64,000 nucleotides of DNA, taken from positions 135,867,657 to 135,931,656 of the forward strand of contig CM051459.1 in NCBI GenBank assembly GCA_028095005.1. The letters run 5' to 3'. This stretch comes from Rhynchospora pubera (taxonomy: Eukaryota > Streptophyta > Magnoliopsida > Poales > Cyperaceae). The position numbers and the translations under genes are program-made. The notes beneath the pieces are model-generated. The model was not told the origin of the DNA. It made no database searches and was given only the letters and a program-made list of their open reading frames with translations. Positions 48,116 to 59,051 of the stretch are shown one piece after another; within the stretch, counting starts at the first letter, position 1; each line of letters opens with the position of its first letter.

Positions 48116-49425
48116 CTTAATTGCTCTAATAGTTTCATGCAATTTGTCAATGTTTGGATTTATCATGAGAAGTAAAAATTTCATTCTTATTTCTAGGGTC
48201 CACATCAGCCAAAATACTGAAATTTCATTCTTGTTTGGATTGTGGTTATTACACGATGACATCGATACTCAAAAATACTGAAATGTTACATGACTAGGGG
48301 GTGTTGCCATCGGTATGGAATATATGTTTTAATTATGTTTGATAATTAGTTATTAGTTGGTTTGAATCAGTGGTATACTATAACGATTGGTTTAAGGTAT
48401 ATGTCGAGTGGTGGAATTGTTTATGCTTTATACTCATCCATCTTTATAGTTGAAAGGAATCCTTAATCCAGAACCATCCCTATATCCGATTGTATAGTTT
48501 ATTTTTTGTTTAGATATATTTGCAAATTTTGCTGTAAACATTGCATAAGGTCAGCTTTTGGTGGGTGCTATTGTTAAACAAGGCTTAAACTAGGTTGGGG
48601 TCAGTGGTTAATGCATTGTACTAGGCAAAATGTCATGTATAAACTTGTTGGGGTTAGCGAAAAGCCTACGGGCTGTTAACAGTTTCAAAAAATTTTAGAT
48701 TACTCAATTTGTATCCAAATAGGTGGAAAATTTTAGAGTCTAACTATAGAATATATTTTTCCATAAAAGGTTCCTAATAACTCAGTCATGATCAATCAAT
48801 GTAGATTTTGAAACCTCAAGGTGGATAATATTCTGAAGAGGAGCTTAACCAAACAATAGAGTTATTTTTTGAATTTCTAACTCCATTGATAATTAATGGT
48901 CATGATGATTAATAGTTGTATTTTTGGATTACAAGAATTTTAGTTGTACTTTTTGAATTTCCGAATGTGTATTTGATTGTATGTGAATTTCTGTTAATTA
49001 ATGTGTCTTTTTGTGAATATATGTCATTTTCTATGAATTTAGCTATTTGATGATTTTTTTTATATATAAATTGTGATATTTATGGCTGGACAGCAAATGT
49101 ATATGATTAATTGGGGCTGTCATCAAAATGAAAAAAATTATTGTCTTTTTACGGCGGGTTTTAATATGCATTAAAGAGCGTTGTGAATAACTTGTTTTTA
49201 CAGCAAAATTAATAAATAACTGCCGTAAATATGATGTTATTTACGGCTGTCATTTGTTAAAAGCCGCTGTACAAAAACAAAAAAAGCTCACGCCGCTTCT
49301 CAAAAAAATTGATATTTACGACGGTTTATTATTCTCTTTAGCGGCCCCCTCCATTTACGGCACCCATCATCCGGCGTAAAAAATGCCTAAAACACAGCCG
49401 TAATAAACTAAATCTGCCGTAGTTC

Positions 49426-50212
49426 GACTGAGGCAGTGGCGAAGCTAGGATTCCGTGTCAGCAGGGTCCATAAATTTTTTTTTTTCTGAAAATATACATA
49501 TGATGTAACGTCTAATATAGACATAGTATAATAGTAATTCTTAAATAAACAACTCTAAAATAATGTTAGATAAAAAGTCATGAGAAATAAAAAATATATT
49601 ATAATAACAATAGAAAATTTAAAATAACATATTTAATATACAAGATAATAATCCAAAATTCAAGACAAAAAAAGTACAACAATTTCCTACGAATTTTTTT
49701 TTCATAATTTTTCATAATAAGCTCTTTAAAAATCTCATTGAGCACTTATTTTTCTAATTTTTTGTGGTAGTTTTTATATAATATCCGAGTTGCATTTTTT
49801 ATCCGTTGTGGCAGCTTTTATTTATAATGTCTTAAAGTTCATAAAATATTATATAGATGAATCACGTAATGCGCGAGATTCACGCTAGTATGTATATGCT
49901 ACAAATAACTTTTCATCCAAATATTACATTCTATTCTAAGTTTTATCTCAATAAGATTCATTGGGTAGGAGGGAAGAAAGACAATTAGTTAGGAACAAAT
50001 GCTACCTGGGTCCCTATGAGATTTTTTAAGTGTTGTTATGCAATTCAAATCAAACACGACATGTCTAGCTGGGTCCTTCAAATTTTTGAGATGGGTCCCT
50101 AATTTCTTGTGAATTTTTTTAATTAAAAATAAATGTAATTATCAAATAATTTTTTTTTGAGGTGGGTCCATGGACCCACCTTATTACATATAGCTTCGCC
50201 CTTGAACGGAGG
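49426..50212. mobile_element. hAT-like element, 771 bp
   Basis: Ends CAGTGGCGAAGC and GCTTCGCCCTTG are inverted, the CAGxGGCGAAGC form common among plant hAT elements. Flanks GACTGAGG and AACGGAGG agree at 6 of 8 positions, as expected of an old 8-bp target duplication. The right part matches 7636-7965 in inverted orientation. There is no transposase frame. Confidence 0.7.
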
Positions 50213-50485
50213 TGAATGGAAAGAGAGTGAACTAATTTATTCAAGTGTTAGTTTGGTCCAAAATTATAAAATTTCAAAGAAAACTTAGGTGAACTAGGGA
50301 GAATCTGAAAAAACCCTATAAAAAAAAATGAAGAAAATGAAAAAGTCGGTTCACCCTCAAATTTGAAGTTTACTATCACTTTCTCTCATTTCTATTTCAT
50401 TCTTTTCTTTCTCCTTTTCCACTGAATTCTGAAACAAACCCTAAGTAGCCTAAATGAGGCTTACCAAACAGGCTCGTACATAGCC

Positions 50486-50688
50486 TGTATACACCCGAAC
50501 GAGATCTCTTTGGATTTCTCTAAAAAAAAATTCTTGCATCTAAGCCGTTTGATTAAATCTCAACGATGATTGATGTCCCGTGAATAGTATCAGATTGATA
50601 GGCACGAAAAAATTTTAACCGTTGAGATTAAATCGAACGGATCAGACGTGAGGAAAGAAATCCAGAGGATAAGGTTCATGTATACACC
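50486..50688. mobile_element. MULE-type MITE, 183 bp, 10-bp target duplication
   Basis: TGTATACACC flanks it at 50486-50495 and 50679-50688. The right end, reversed, reads TGAACCTTATCCTCTGGATT and the left CGAACGAGATCTCTTTGGATT. The interior is a hairpin around GATTAAATCTCAACG and CGTTGAGATTAAATC-like words. It resembles the element at 30247-30411. Confidence 0.8.
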
Positions 50689-50756
50689 ACATAGCTATTG
50701 CATGGCCGTTGAGATTAAACGAGTGGGTTGAAGTATACACGGGCTTTTGCATGGCC

Positions 50757-51093
50757 GTTACAACTTTTTTTAATATTTAAAAATTTAAAATTTAAATATT
50801 GAATCCAAACCATTTATCTTGTTCAATTTTACGTGCGATGCCGTTTCTATATAAATTTTATAAATTTTAGAGTCGATTTGATACTTGTGACCAAATTACG
50901 AACGTATTAGAATTAATCAGTGATAGCTAACTATATTCATTCATTCGATGACCACTTGATCTAGTATCAAATCAACTCCAAATTTTATAAGAACTCATAT
51001 AGAAATACATCGTCAGTAAAATTGAAGAAAATAAACGGTTTAGAGTCAACATTTAAATTTTAAAATTTTTAAATATTAAAAAAAGTTATGACG
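50757..51093. mobile_element. Hairpin MITE
   Basis: The left arm TTACAACTTTTTTTAATATT pairs with the right AATATTAAAAAAAGTTATGA, and pairing continues inward through AAATTTTATAA / TTATAAAATTT and AGTCGATTTGATACT / AGTATCAAATCAACT. No clear target duplication was seen. A partial relative lies at 25365-25645. Confidence 0.7.
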
Positions 51094-51226
51094 CACTGGA
51101 CGGTACATTTACTCGGTTGTAGAGGATACGAGTCCGCTATTGGTCGGTATAATATTTTGGACCGAGTATTCCACATGTTTTGCCAAAGTTGTCTCATGCT
51201 TGCAGAGTTGAAGGTGGCAGGTTATA

Positions 51227-51807
51227 TTTCTCTCTAGGGGTGTAAAAAAAAATCGTAAACACGTTCAAACCGTTCAACCCATCTAATCTAAATTATTTTT
51301 TACTGGGTTAGCATGATGTTGGATTGGATACGAGTTTTAATTTTGACAAACCCATTACTTCGGATTGGATTACGGGTTTTGTACTTAATAACCCGTGTAT
51401 ACATCAACCCACTCGTTTATCACTATTTACTCACCACCTTATATTTCATCATATCCTTATTCAAAGATCTCTTCTCTCATGAAGTTTCGATCTCCTCCAT
51501 GACCATGCAAAAGCCCTCTATGCTTCTCATAAGACCTCGAAAGTTGAAAAATGTTTCGAATGTCTCTAATTTGTCTCGAACTAAATTATAATAGCTACAA
51601 AATGATTTTTGTGTGTATTTTTATTTGATCAAAATTTAAATCTGCTAAACTCGTTTAAACCGTAAAAACCCGTACATAAAAAAATTAATGGATTGGGTGG
51701 GTTACGAATGGGTTAACTAAATTTATTTTTTAATCCGATATTATCAGATTAGATTTAAATTTTACTAAAATATCATCAACTCACCCATTGTACATCCTAT
51801 TTCTCTA
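51227..51807. mobile_element. hAT-like element, 565 bp
   Basis: TTTCTCTC (51227-51234) and TTTCTCTA (51800-51807) match at 7 of 8 positions. The element starts TAGGGGTGTA and ends TACATCCTA. The interior has repeated GGGTTA / AACCC and GGATTGG words in opposite orientations near the two ends. There is no transposase. Confidence 0.7.
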
Positions 51808-51924
51808 TGATTAAGAAAACTCTACATTTTCTACTACCTCAGTAAATGATGGAATAGATAAATTAATTTAATACAATACTGATCCCTCTTACTCTAACAA
51901 ATTAATGTTGTAGGCGTGTAAGCA

Positions 51925-52095
51925 ATGTTTTTAGTACCTACCGGCACCTATACCGCCCAGTGGCTGAAATTTGATATTTTTCCGAAAATTTCCGGTATTT
52001 TTTCTCTTAATATCAGATACCGTTGTTTCGATCACTGTTCCGATATTTGATATTATCGAAATTTTCCGGTAAGCGGTAGGTTATTGAAAACAGAG
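51925..52095. mobile_element. Small inverted-repeat MITE
   Basis: Left AATGTTTTTAGTACCTACCGG and right CCGGTAAGCGGTAGGTTATTGAAAAC are imperfectly inverted, with ATTTTTCCGAAAATTTCCGG between. A diverged relative may lie at about 11450-11610. Confidence 0.45.
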
Positions 52096-53448
52096 CTTAT
52101 AAGTTACATGAAGTATCTTCTCTCTAACCGTCAAGTTACCTGCATGATTTAACCGACTGCTTCATTATTTTAACATATGCTAAATTACAACGGAACATCC
52201 CTTCATTGTTATGGAAATAAGGTTTTGTATTTTTTGTTTCTTTGCAAAGGGGCCTTTGTTTTTTTGTGGACACTTTTTTTTCTCACCTCCCGGAGCCTCC
52301 TATTTCCATTTGCACCATCCTTATTCTAAATACAGTACAAAAAAAAAAGAGATATATCATTTAATTAAATGTTTATTTTATTTAGTTTTCAACTCATAAT
52401 AGGTAATGCTACTTAATATTTCACACTATATCTCATCTAAAATGAAACTGTAATTGTATATCTATATATTGTATTTTGGCAATATTTATCATTCAAGTTC
52501 AATGTAAAAAAATTAATTCAAACTATGAAAAAAAAATATTGAGATCTTTGACAAAATAATTTCAGCTTATACTCTTTTTTCTCGGCATATGTTTTTCTAT
52601 TTACAATCTAGTTCATAAAAGATCTAGTGGTAATTCCATACGTTACATTTTACCAAAATATATTGATCCACCGACCTAGACCTTTACAAATATAAGAAAA
52701 TTAATATTTGCGTATGAATCAGATTTTTGTATATTCCACTGTATTTTTTTTCTTGTAAAATTCTATGATATAATCACATCTTGTTTCTAAATTCTAAATT
52801 TGCTTTATCTGATATAGTAGAGAGAAAGAGCGTCAAATAAGCATTAGTAGGAGACTGAGGTGGCCTTTGTCATCTTAAAAAGTTAAGAAGTTGAAATAAA
52901 GTAATACATTTTAGGAATGATCACTTTCTTATTTTTCATATGCAACTTGACTAATAAAGAATATAAATAATAGAATGAAGGGGAGATGAGCAGAGAAAAG
53001 GGTCAAAAAGACCACAACAATATTTCATTATTTTGCTGAATATTTTTGAAGAGAGACAATTTGTTTCAAAATTTAGAAAAGAAAGACAAAAATATTAAAT
53101 TTCCTTTTCTGGAAGTAATGAAGTAAAAATTCCACAATAAATTGACATTTCCATTCTATTCCAAAATGAATAGAAGAAGATCGCAACAACTAATCATTTA
53201 ATCCGTTCGTAACCACCGTCAAATACGTTTCATAATAATTAACACTCATGCCCAAACAGTTAAAAACTAGTAGTAGTACTAGTAGCAAACAAAAACCATT
53301 ACCAATTCTGTAATATAATATGACCTTTGTTCTGTTCTCCCAATCACTCTGTCCCTGTTTCTCCTCTACCCAGTTGGCGTTATCTCCTCCCTGACTTCCT
53401 TCGCGTTACGCATTCTCCCCATTCCTGTAGATCCAGATATACATACTA
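52096..53448. other. Intergenic and promoter region of the first transporter gene
   Basis: AT-rich sequence with no gene. The last 150 bp turn pyrimidine-rich, fitting a 5' UTR. No confident TATA box is seen. Confidence 0.4.
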
Positions 53449-53464
53449 GAGAGAGAGAGAGAGA
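53449..53464 (+). repeat. (GA)n tract directly before the transporter start codon
   Basis: Eight GA units run up to GAATG, placing a GA repeat in the 5' leader immediately before ATG 53465. Plant GAGA-type tracts often act in core promoters or leaders; that role is inferred here. Confidence 0.7.
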
Positions 53465-53625
53465 ATGACAGTCTCCGATAGTCCAATGAGCTTAGCTCTG
53501 GTAACCCTCCGGGGCCGGTGGTTCATGGCCTATGCTTCCTTCCTCATAATGTCGGCAGCCGGTGCCACGTACATCTTTGCAATCTATTCCAAAGATATCA
53601 AAACCACATTAGGCTACGACCAACA

Positions 53626-55387
53626 TGTTAGGAAATTGCCCAATTTTAATTTTGTGACTAATTACTATTAATTAATCCAATTAAAACACAAGCAACACGA
53701 GATCTAGTACTTTAAGCAATAGACACAAAGAGAAAGAGGAGAAATCGATACCTCCCGCGAAATCGTATTCGCGGGGCTCGACCAAGGCATGAGAATCGAT
53801 GGCGTGCCTTCTTCATCGTCTCCACCACGTCTCGTAACCGCCCTCGAGTCCACCAAGGATGATTAATCACGTTCTACAAGGTACGTGCTAGCGTACCCAA
53901 AGAACAAGCCTAATCCCTATGGTTTTCTCTCTTGCATCAATCAACAACCTTGATTTAGTGGAGAGAAAATAGCTCAACACATGAGCAAAAGAGAGAAGGA
54001 GAGGGTGAAAAATGGCGGCCTCATGGGAGGAAATGAGAGGAGAGAGAAAGCTAGGTGGAGGCTCTCATAAGTGGTCCTTATATAGAGCACAAAACCTAAT
54101 TGACCTCTTGCATAATTACAACTATGCCATCCCACCTACCACCATAATGGGCAGCCACGAAATGGGCCTTTATGGGCCATTTAACCCCTTCATTTGGACC
54201 ATTAATTCATATAATTAAGGTCCCTCAACTTTGCTCTTTAATTGGGCTATATATTTGCTATTTAAATAACGGCCCAATTCATCAATATAACCATTTATAT
54301 TAATAAGTGTTGAACTAAATTAATTATTAACTCATTAATAATTGTTTTAGGATTAGTTAATGCATTAATTTATTTCTATATGATCCATTGACTTAATTAA
54401 TTATAACGGTTCGCAACGGTATATAATTAATTAATCAATCTTATCATATTTCCACAGAACTTACTGCTGTGAATAAATAAATAATGCACTGTGTGATTAA
54501 TGTCCTATTTGTGTGACCCTTTGAGGATTTATGCTATGTTGGCCATGGAATTAAATCGTTATTTAATTTCAATAATCATAAGTAGTATCTAGCAACACGT
54601 TATGATTCCCAATTCACATAAATAGTGTACTGCTACAATATTTCAATCCTGCATAAGAGAATAAATATGTTTCTCTATTTTGATTCTTATGTCTCACGAT
54701 ATCATCGTATAATCCAAGATAGGAATGTGTCATTCTTGCAGATTATACGTTTCTTGATCTAGAGTTGATCGCTTAGTTGCGCGCATAGGATCCAACTCCA
54801 TCAAGGGGCCCAAACAGATATCGTCACTCACTAAGTGAATTAATGAGGGACATACGGTTTTCTTGATGATTAGCTTTTCCCCGCACAATTCAAGAGAACA
54901 TAAATAAAGTCCGTATAGCAGCCCTTATCGGGAATCAGCGGTAGACAATATTTATTGAACCTATCCTCATGTGGAAAAGATAAACATCTCAAACTTAGAA
55001 CCAAAATCATAACGAAATAAACAATGACACATAACACAATCCATATGTTTATTTCGATGGGTCAAGTCCTGTGCTATGTTCCATAACATACACATATGCA
55101 ATTAAGTTGGTAACTCTTTACCTATGATTAGTAGAACTTAATCATCACTTAACTTGCATACTAATCTTATATGATAATTAATGTTCCGTTGTCAATTATC
55201 AAGATTATGGACCGTTTAGATTTATTATTGTCATTCTAAAGAATGATCCACAGAGATCTACAATTCAGATCCTCAACCTGAATAATCTGTCAATAATAAA
55301 CCTAAGAACAGATGATAATATATCATCCATAACATAAACTAATAATTAAGTCATTAAATTATTGACTTCTAGGACACAACTCTAACA
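53626..55387 (-). mobile_element. Solo Ty1/copia-type LTR with 5-bp target duplication
   Basis: The element reads TGTTAGGAAATTGCCC at 53626 and ends GACACAACTCTAACA at 55387. Both sides carry CAACA (53621-53625 and 55388-55392). The ends and the TATA box below show that it points to the minus strand. There is no gag or pol frame, primer-binding site or polypurine tract inside, so it is a single LTR left by recombination between two LTRs. At 1762 bp it is long for copia. I assign copia from terminus style only. Confidence 0.88.
54078..54084 (-). promoter_or_regulatory. TATA box of the solo LTR
   Basis: On the minus strand the sequence is GCTCTATATAAGGACCAC, very like the CTATATAAGGACC of the LTR at 1259-1271. 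Transcription would run leftwards, antisense to the first exon of the transporter gene. Confidence 0.6.
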
Positions 55388-56974
55388 CAACAAACCCTCA
55401 ACACCCTTGGTTTTTTCAAAAACCTTGGTGCCAATGTCGGTATCCATGCCGGCCTCATCGCTGAGGTCACTCCCACATGGACTATTCTTGCCATTGGCTC
55501 TGCCATGAACTTCTTTGGCTACTTTATGATCTATTTGGCTATCACTGGCAAGTCAGCCCGGCCCCATGTCTGGCAAATGTGCCTTTATATTGCTATTGGA
55601 GCGAATTCACAAGCATTCGCAAATACCGGTGCATTAGTTACGTGCGTGAAGAACTTCCCTGAGAGCCGAGGGGTTGTTCTTGGGCTTCTTAAGGGTTTTG
55701 TCGGTTTAAGTGGTGCTATATTCACTCAATTGTATCTTGCATTTTATGGTACTGATTCGAAATCGCTTGTTCTGCTCATTGCCTGGCTCCCTGCAGCTAT
55801 TTCAGCTGTTTTTCTCAGAACCATCCGGCTCATGAAACCGGCAAGGTCTGAGAATGAGATGAAGACATTTTGTTCAATTTTGTACATCTCACTAGCACTT
55901 GCCATTTATCTCATGGTTGCCATTATTCTCCAAAAGAGATTCACCTTCAACCACGCCGAGTATGGAGTTAGTGCAGCAGTGGTGCTGTTTCTCCTCTTTC
56001 TTCCCGTTGCTGTTGTAATCAAAGAAGAAATCAAATCCTACAGAAGCAAGTCTCAGTTGCCCCAAAATAACCCACAACGCCCAAAGGAGCCAATTTCAGG
56101 TACTGATCATACCGCCACTAAATTAACAACGCCTGCTGATTCTTCAATTGAAGCCAAAGGTGGTTTATTACCAAGAATTGTGAAAACATTCAAATCACCG
56201 AAACATGGCGAGGATTACACCATCCTACAAGCATTGGTGAGCATTGATATGATAATCCTCTTCATCGCAACAGTGTTTGGTGTAGGCGGCACTCTTACCG
56301 CCATTGACAATATGGGTCAAATCGGGGAGTCGCTCGGCTACCCTCAAAGGAGCATTGCCACATTTGTCTCTCTGATTAGCATCTGGAACTATGCTGGCCG
56401 TGTTGCATCGGGTTTTGGTTCCGAAATATTACTCTCAAAATACAAACTACCACGCCCCGTTCTCCTCGCATTTGTACTATTGCTTTCCTGTGTTGGTCAT
56501 TTGTTAATTGCCTTTGGTTTGCCCTTTTCCCTGTACATTTCCTCGGTGGTTATTGGATTTTGCTTCGGAGCTGCAATGCCATTGATCCTTGGCATAATTT
56601 CTGAATTATTTGGACTAAAATACTACTCAACTCTGTACAATTTCGGGGGCATGGCCAGCCCGGTGGGATCATACCTATTGAATGTGCGAGTTGCAGGGCG
56701 TTTGTATGATCGTGAAGCCGAGAGGCAGAATGGTAAGCTGGCGGGGTCATCTGAGAAGGCGCTTACATGCATTGGCGTGCAGTGTTACAAACACGCATTC
56801 TTGATTATTACAGCTGTGACCGTGGCCTCGGCAGTTGTGATGCTGGTACTGGCATGGAGAACCAGGGAGTTCTACAGAGGGGATATATATGCAAAATTCA
56901 GAGAAGGATCAGAGTCTGAAAGGGTTGATTCTTCACTGGAGGAGAAAATGGGTGAGAAATCTGATAGCAAGTAA

Positions 56975-57894
56975 TATAATTATAGGCGTAATACTATCTG
57001 TTGGTATTAAGATGCCGTATATACTTTGGCATGATTACATAAAGTTGGTTCTAATTGTGTTTTTTTATTTTATGTTGAACTCTTCATTTGAACACAAGGT
57101 GAAAACCAAAAAAAGTTTATTTGTCAAGTTTTCCTCTTTTACTGTCAGTTAAAAGTACAGGTCAATATTAATACGAGATGGATCATTGCAATTTTTCCTA
57201 TAATAATAAAGTTGATCTGATTTATGATTTCCGCCGTTTATTTATGTGTTCCTTAATTTCCTTGCCATTCATTTGGTCCTTTATTTCCGAATGACAACAG
57301 TTGTAATTCAACAATAGGTCATAATTATTTGTACTAACTTCACTTTTCTTGTAATACAAAAGTGGCGAGGGCTGTCGTCAGTCGTCACTCGTTTTTATCC
57401 AACCAAAAAATTTATACAATATTGTAAAAAAAATAATGTTCAAAGCAAATAGTTTGAGAAACGGTGGCCCGTTGATGATTAAATTAAGTAGAACATAAGT
57501 TATCCAAATGGGTTGGGCCCCTGTTTGTGCTCGGGAGTCGGGATGTCTTTATCAAGTCACATGCACAAAATAACAGAGCCCAATGACAGGATCAAAACAA
57601 ACAACCCGTGACGAAATTATTCCCCACAAAGTCAAAAGTGTAGTTTATTTTAATTAATTACTTATTTTTTTAAGATAAATTAGAGATCTAAGTTAGCTAA
57701 TTTATTTTTTAAATTAAATCTCTATGAAAGATCCTAATCAAATTTCGAAGTTGTGACCTTTCACTATTAATTATTTATTGTTATTACATTATTTTTTTCA
57801 CGACTTCACACGTGCATCGAATCAAGTTCACTTTCTTTCTCAATCAGATTAAAATCTAGAATTTCCCAATGACTTTTCCTTGCTTCCACATATG
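56975..57894. other. 3' flank of the first transporter gene, no further gene seen
   Basis: The 3' UTR is expected in the first few hundred bases. AATAATAAAG at about 57202 is a possible polyadenylation signal. Confidence 0.4.
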
Positions 57895-59051
57895 ATGTTA
57901 CCCGGACACGTGACAAATTATCGTGCACCCGTGTCGGATATGCGACACGCATTCACACGGATGGGCAATTTCAATTTGGAATTCCATTATTCTGTTTGTA
58001 CCGCGATTCCGCAACTATACATGGGTTCTAAGTTACCTGGATACGCCAATTTCAGACCGTATCCCGAATCGGATACGTATCCGACGCGGATACGCATGCG
58101 ATACGCACCCAATTCGCCAAATGGCGTATCTTAATATTTTATTCAATATTGACCGTCGGATACGGTCGACGATGCGGCGCAGTACGCGTATCGGGACTAA
58201 GAGGCTGCCGCGTCGAATTGGGGTCTTGGGGAAGACTGAATTTATTTGATTTTAATAGAAGTACGATACGACATATATTAATGGAAATTGATTACTGCCA
58301 TCTGCAGTTTTACCATCCCTGCCATCGCTAAATATAAAGTGAACATATACGGCAAACAAAGTGAACATATAGACGATCTAAGTGAACACATACAAACAAA
58401 TAAGTTCAATGAAAATTAATTGAATATGCATGTAAACTTCTGAACAAATGATGACAATACTTAGTTGTGTGTAAGTGTTCACTTAGATCGTCTATATGTT
58501 CACCTTATGTTCACTTTGTATTTCGCGATGGTTGGAATGGTATATTTACCGATGACACTTATGATTCTGTATATTAATTAACCATTAACCAGCACCCAAA
58601 TGTGATCCAGCGCACAATGCCATGAGACACGTGCCACGCACGCAGAGTGCGCGTTTCGCTATCAAAGAGCAATGTTTATATACTATCCATATTAGCTTCA
58701 ACAGCACTTGTGGGACTAATATAACACTTTAAAACCGGACAAAAAAGAATAAATGTTGGGCCGAATGATGAATTTGGGCTATACAATATTGGATTGTGTC
58801 AATTAACCCATATATGCATCCATATTATGTTTCCTCAGTATAACATGGTTATTCCTAAATAATATGATTATGATTATGAAGAAAACAAATGTGAATTGGG
58901 TTTAATAAAATATATAAATTAGTTTTTAATTAAAAAAATATTATTTTAATTATTTTATATATACAGTCGTATTCGGATTTTTTGAAAAATGTCGTATCCT
59001 CGCACCCGCATCGTATCCGACACGATACTCGCACCCGCACCCAAGTAACAT
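57895..59051. mobile_element. Inverted-repeat element rich in GTGTCGGATAC words
   Basis: Left ATGTTACCCGGACACG and right reversed ATGTTACTTGGGTGCGGG form degenerate inverted ends. CGTGTCGGATA and CGTATCC words cluster at both ends (57930-58200 and 58960-59040). It resembles a widespread plant repeat with GTTACTCGGAC...GGTGCGGGTG ends. No target duplication could be read, so the class is not assigned. Confidence 0.5.
58311..58542. mobile_element. Nested hairpin MITE, about 230 bp
   Basis: The left arm TACCATCCCTGCCATCGCTA and AGACGATCTAAGTGAACAC pair with the right GTGTTCACTTAGATCGTCT and CGATGGTTGGAATGGTA. About 95 bp of stem has few mismatches around a loop of about 40 bp. AAGTGAACATA is repeated within each arm. 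Confidence 0.7.

Larger units (their letters stand above)
44272..49425. mobile_element. Tentative CACTA-like element, about 5.15 kb
   Basis: The two borders carry clusters of ACGGC words: on the left TTTTACGGCACC, TTTACGGCAT, GCCGTAATT; on the right the complement, such as TTTACGGCACCC and CCGTAATAAACT. The left tip CTACTACAGAAAAG and the reverse complement of the right tip (CTACGGCAGATTTAG) are similar and recall CACTAC-type termini. No 3-bp target duplication and no transposase were identified. It encloses a hairpin MITE and gene-like fragments. The unit could also be two unrelated borders. Confidence 0.35.
53465..56974 (+). pseudogene. Nodulin-like MFS transporter gene, interrupted by a solo LTR
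   Basis: Multi-pass membrane protein of the plant nodulin-like / major facilitator family (NFD4-like); substrate unknown. The coding sequence is in two pieces, 53465-53625 and 55393-56974. Their sum, 1743 nt, is divisible by three, encodes 580 residues and is normal for the family. The first piece has the nodulin-like start RGRWFMAYASFLIMSAAGAT and IYSKDIK. The second resumes with TLNTLGFFKNLGANVG and has many hydrophobic helices, LGLLKGFVGLSGAI, the second-half motif EDYTILQALVSIDM and YNFGGMASPVGSYLLN. Between them lies 1762 bp of LTR flanked by CAACA on both sides. Read through, the protein stops after 68 residues (53671). There is no other stop or frameshift, so the insertion is probably recent. 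An internal ATG (55505) opens a 489-residue frame missing the first helix or two. It converges on its paralogue at 62220-64000 and lacks that gene's intron. Confidence 0.9.

Noticed and set aside
53626..55387. The interruption in the transporter gene as a normal intron
   Set aside because: Left border ATGTTAGG and right border CTCTAACA are not splice sites at the required frame, while a 5-bp target duplication and TG...CA ends fit an LTR exactly.
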